Below, piece by piece: positions 63,673 to 64,000 of a stretch of DNA of 64,000 nt. The stretch spans positions 50,468,001 to 50,532,000 of the forward strand of contig CM034546.1 in NCBI GenBank assembly GCA_020055645.1. Direction: 5' to 3'. Numbering within the stretch: the stretch's first letter is position 1; each line of letters begins with the position of its first letter. The notes below the pieces were generated by a model. That model made no database searches and was not told the DNA's origin. It saw only the letters and a program-made list of their open reading frames with translations. This DNA comes from Tomocerus qinae (Eukaryota; Arthropoda; Collembola; Entomobryomorpha; Tomoceridae). The translations under genes and the position numbers were made by a program.

Positions 63673-64000
63673 ACGGATTCCAAATTATAGTTTTTTGAGC
63701 GATTAAGTAATTTGACTGTTTTCCAAACGTTTCTACGATCTTTTTACTACTTCACAATCACCGAATTAACATACTAAATCACACATCTAGTGGAGTGACA
63801 AAAGCATAGAATTCAAAAATAATAAACATCAAAACCAATTGATTATAGAATCATGCCATTTTCATCAAAATCGTTCAACAGACTTAGTTGAGACAAAGAC
63901 AATTATATTTATTAACACACAAGAATTTTTCATTCCAAATAAGTTAACAAAAATTATTTATTGTTGTAAAGTAATTGTTTTGGTTCTGGGAAATTCATTA
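63669..64000 (+). repeat. Satellite array segment 4, partial Y monomer running off the window
   Basis: The right half of the Y monomer split by the piggyBac. It has GAGCGATTAAG, the Y tail, then the CACATCTAGTGGAGTGAC and CACAAGAATTTTTCATTCC parts. It ends mid-monomer, so the array continues beyond position 64000. Confidence 0.95.

Noticed and set aside
1062-64000. CRISPR array or bacterial repeat region
   Set aside because: Repeats are ~769 bp, contiguous without spacers, and carry eukaryotic transposons.
1062-64000. CENP-B box inside the satellite
   Set aside because: No TTCG....A..CGGG core was found in the monomer types I read. A centromeric role is left as an untested inference.

Overview
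This window is eukaryotic, almost certainly animal and probably arthropod. The evidence is that it is AT-rich, has no dense gene packing, carries a very long head-to-tail satellite array, and holds metazoan-type cut-and-paste transposons (a PGBD4/DDE_Tnp_1_7-like piggyBac and an 8-bp-TSD hAT-like MITE). The species cannot be named from sequence alone, and the arthropod assignment is inference.

Layout. Positions 1-1061 are non-repetitive AT-rich flank with no supportable gene. From about 1062 to the end the window is one satellite array of roughly 77 monomers of about 768-770 bp, all in the same orientation. Three mobile elements interrupt it: a 1,325-bp terminal-inverted-repeat/foldback element (27458-28782, TSD AGAA), a 219-bp hAT-type MITE (52924-53142, TSD AAGCTAAC) and a 2,649-bp piggyBac element (61020-63668, TSD TTAA). 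Removing each insertion plus one TSD copy restores the uninterrupted monomer sequence exactly.

Monomers fall into three families by diagnostic sites. I call them X (CAATACC before TTCCATCAT), Y (CCAAGGCC) and Z (TCGAGGCC, with a BglII site). Y monomers normally carry a GAGCGATTAAG tail; X and Z carry a GAGGCATTAAG or GTGGCATTAAG tail. They form higher-order repeats that change along the array: two near-identical 5,374-bp heptamers (4171-14918), 2.3-kb trimers (18758-23368), a local monomer duplication (about 34640-36175), a 1.54-kb dimer duplication (36221-39295) and three copies of a second heptamer (44065-59646). The middle copy of that second heptamer has lost one X monomer and contains the MITE. 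The left-edge monomer is diverged and internally deleted, as expected at the border of a homogenising array.

The only protein-coding homology is the piggyBac transposase (61435-63437). It is split into two overlapping reading frames, and roughly 35-45 residues of the catalytic-domain start appear to be deleted at the break, so this copy is probably dead. It still has terminal repeats and intact TSDs, so it could in principle be moved in trans. The many 60-105-aa open frames inside the satellite mostly start at TTG or GTG, recur only because the monomers are copies, and are not genes. No rRNA, tRNA or CRISPR was seen.

How the parts relate: the array evolves by unequal exchange and conversion at several scales, and transposons enter without being co-amplified. 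All three insertions are therefore younger than the last homogenisation of their local units. A centromeric or pericentromeric/heterochromatic role is plausible but not shown by the sequence.
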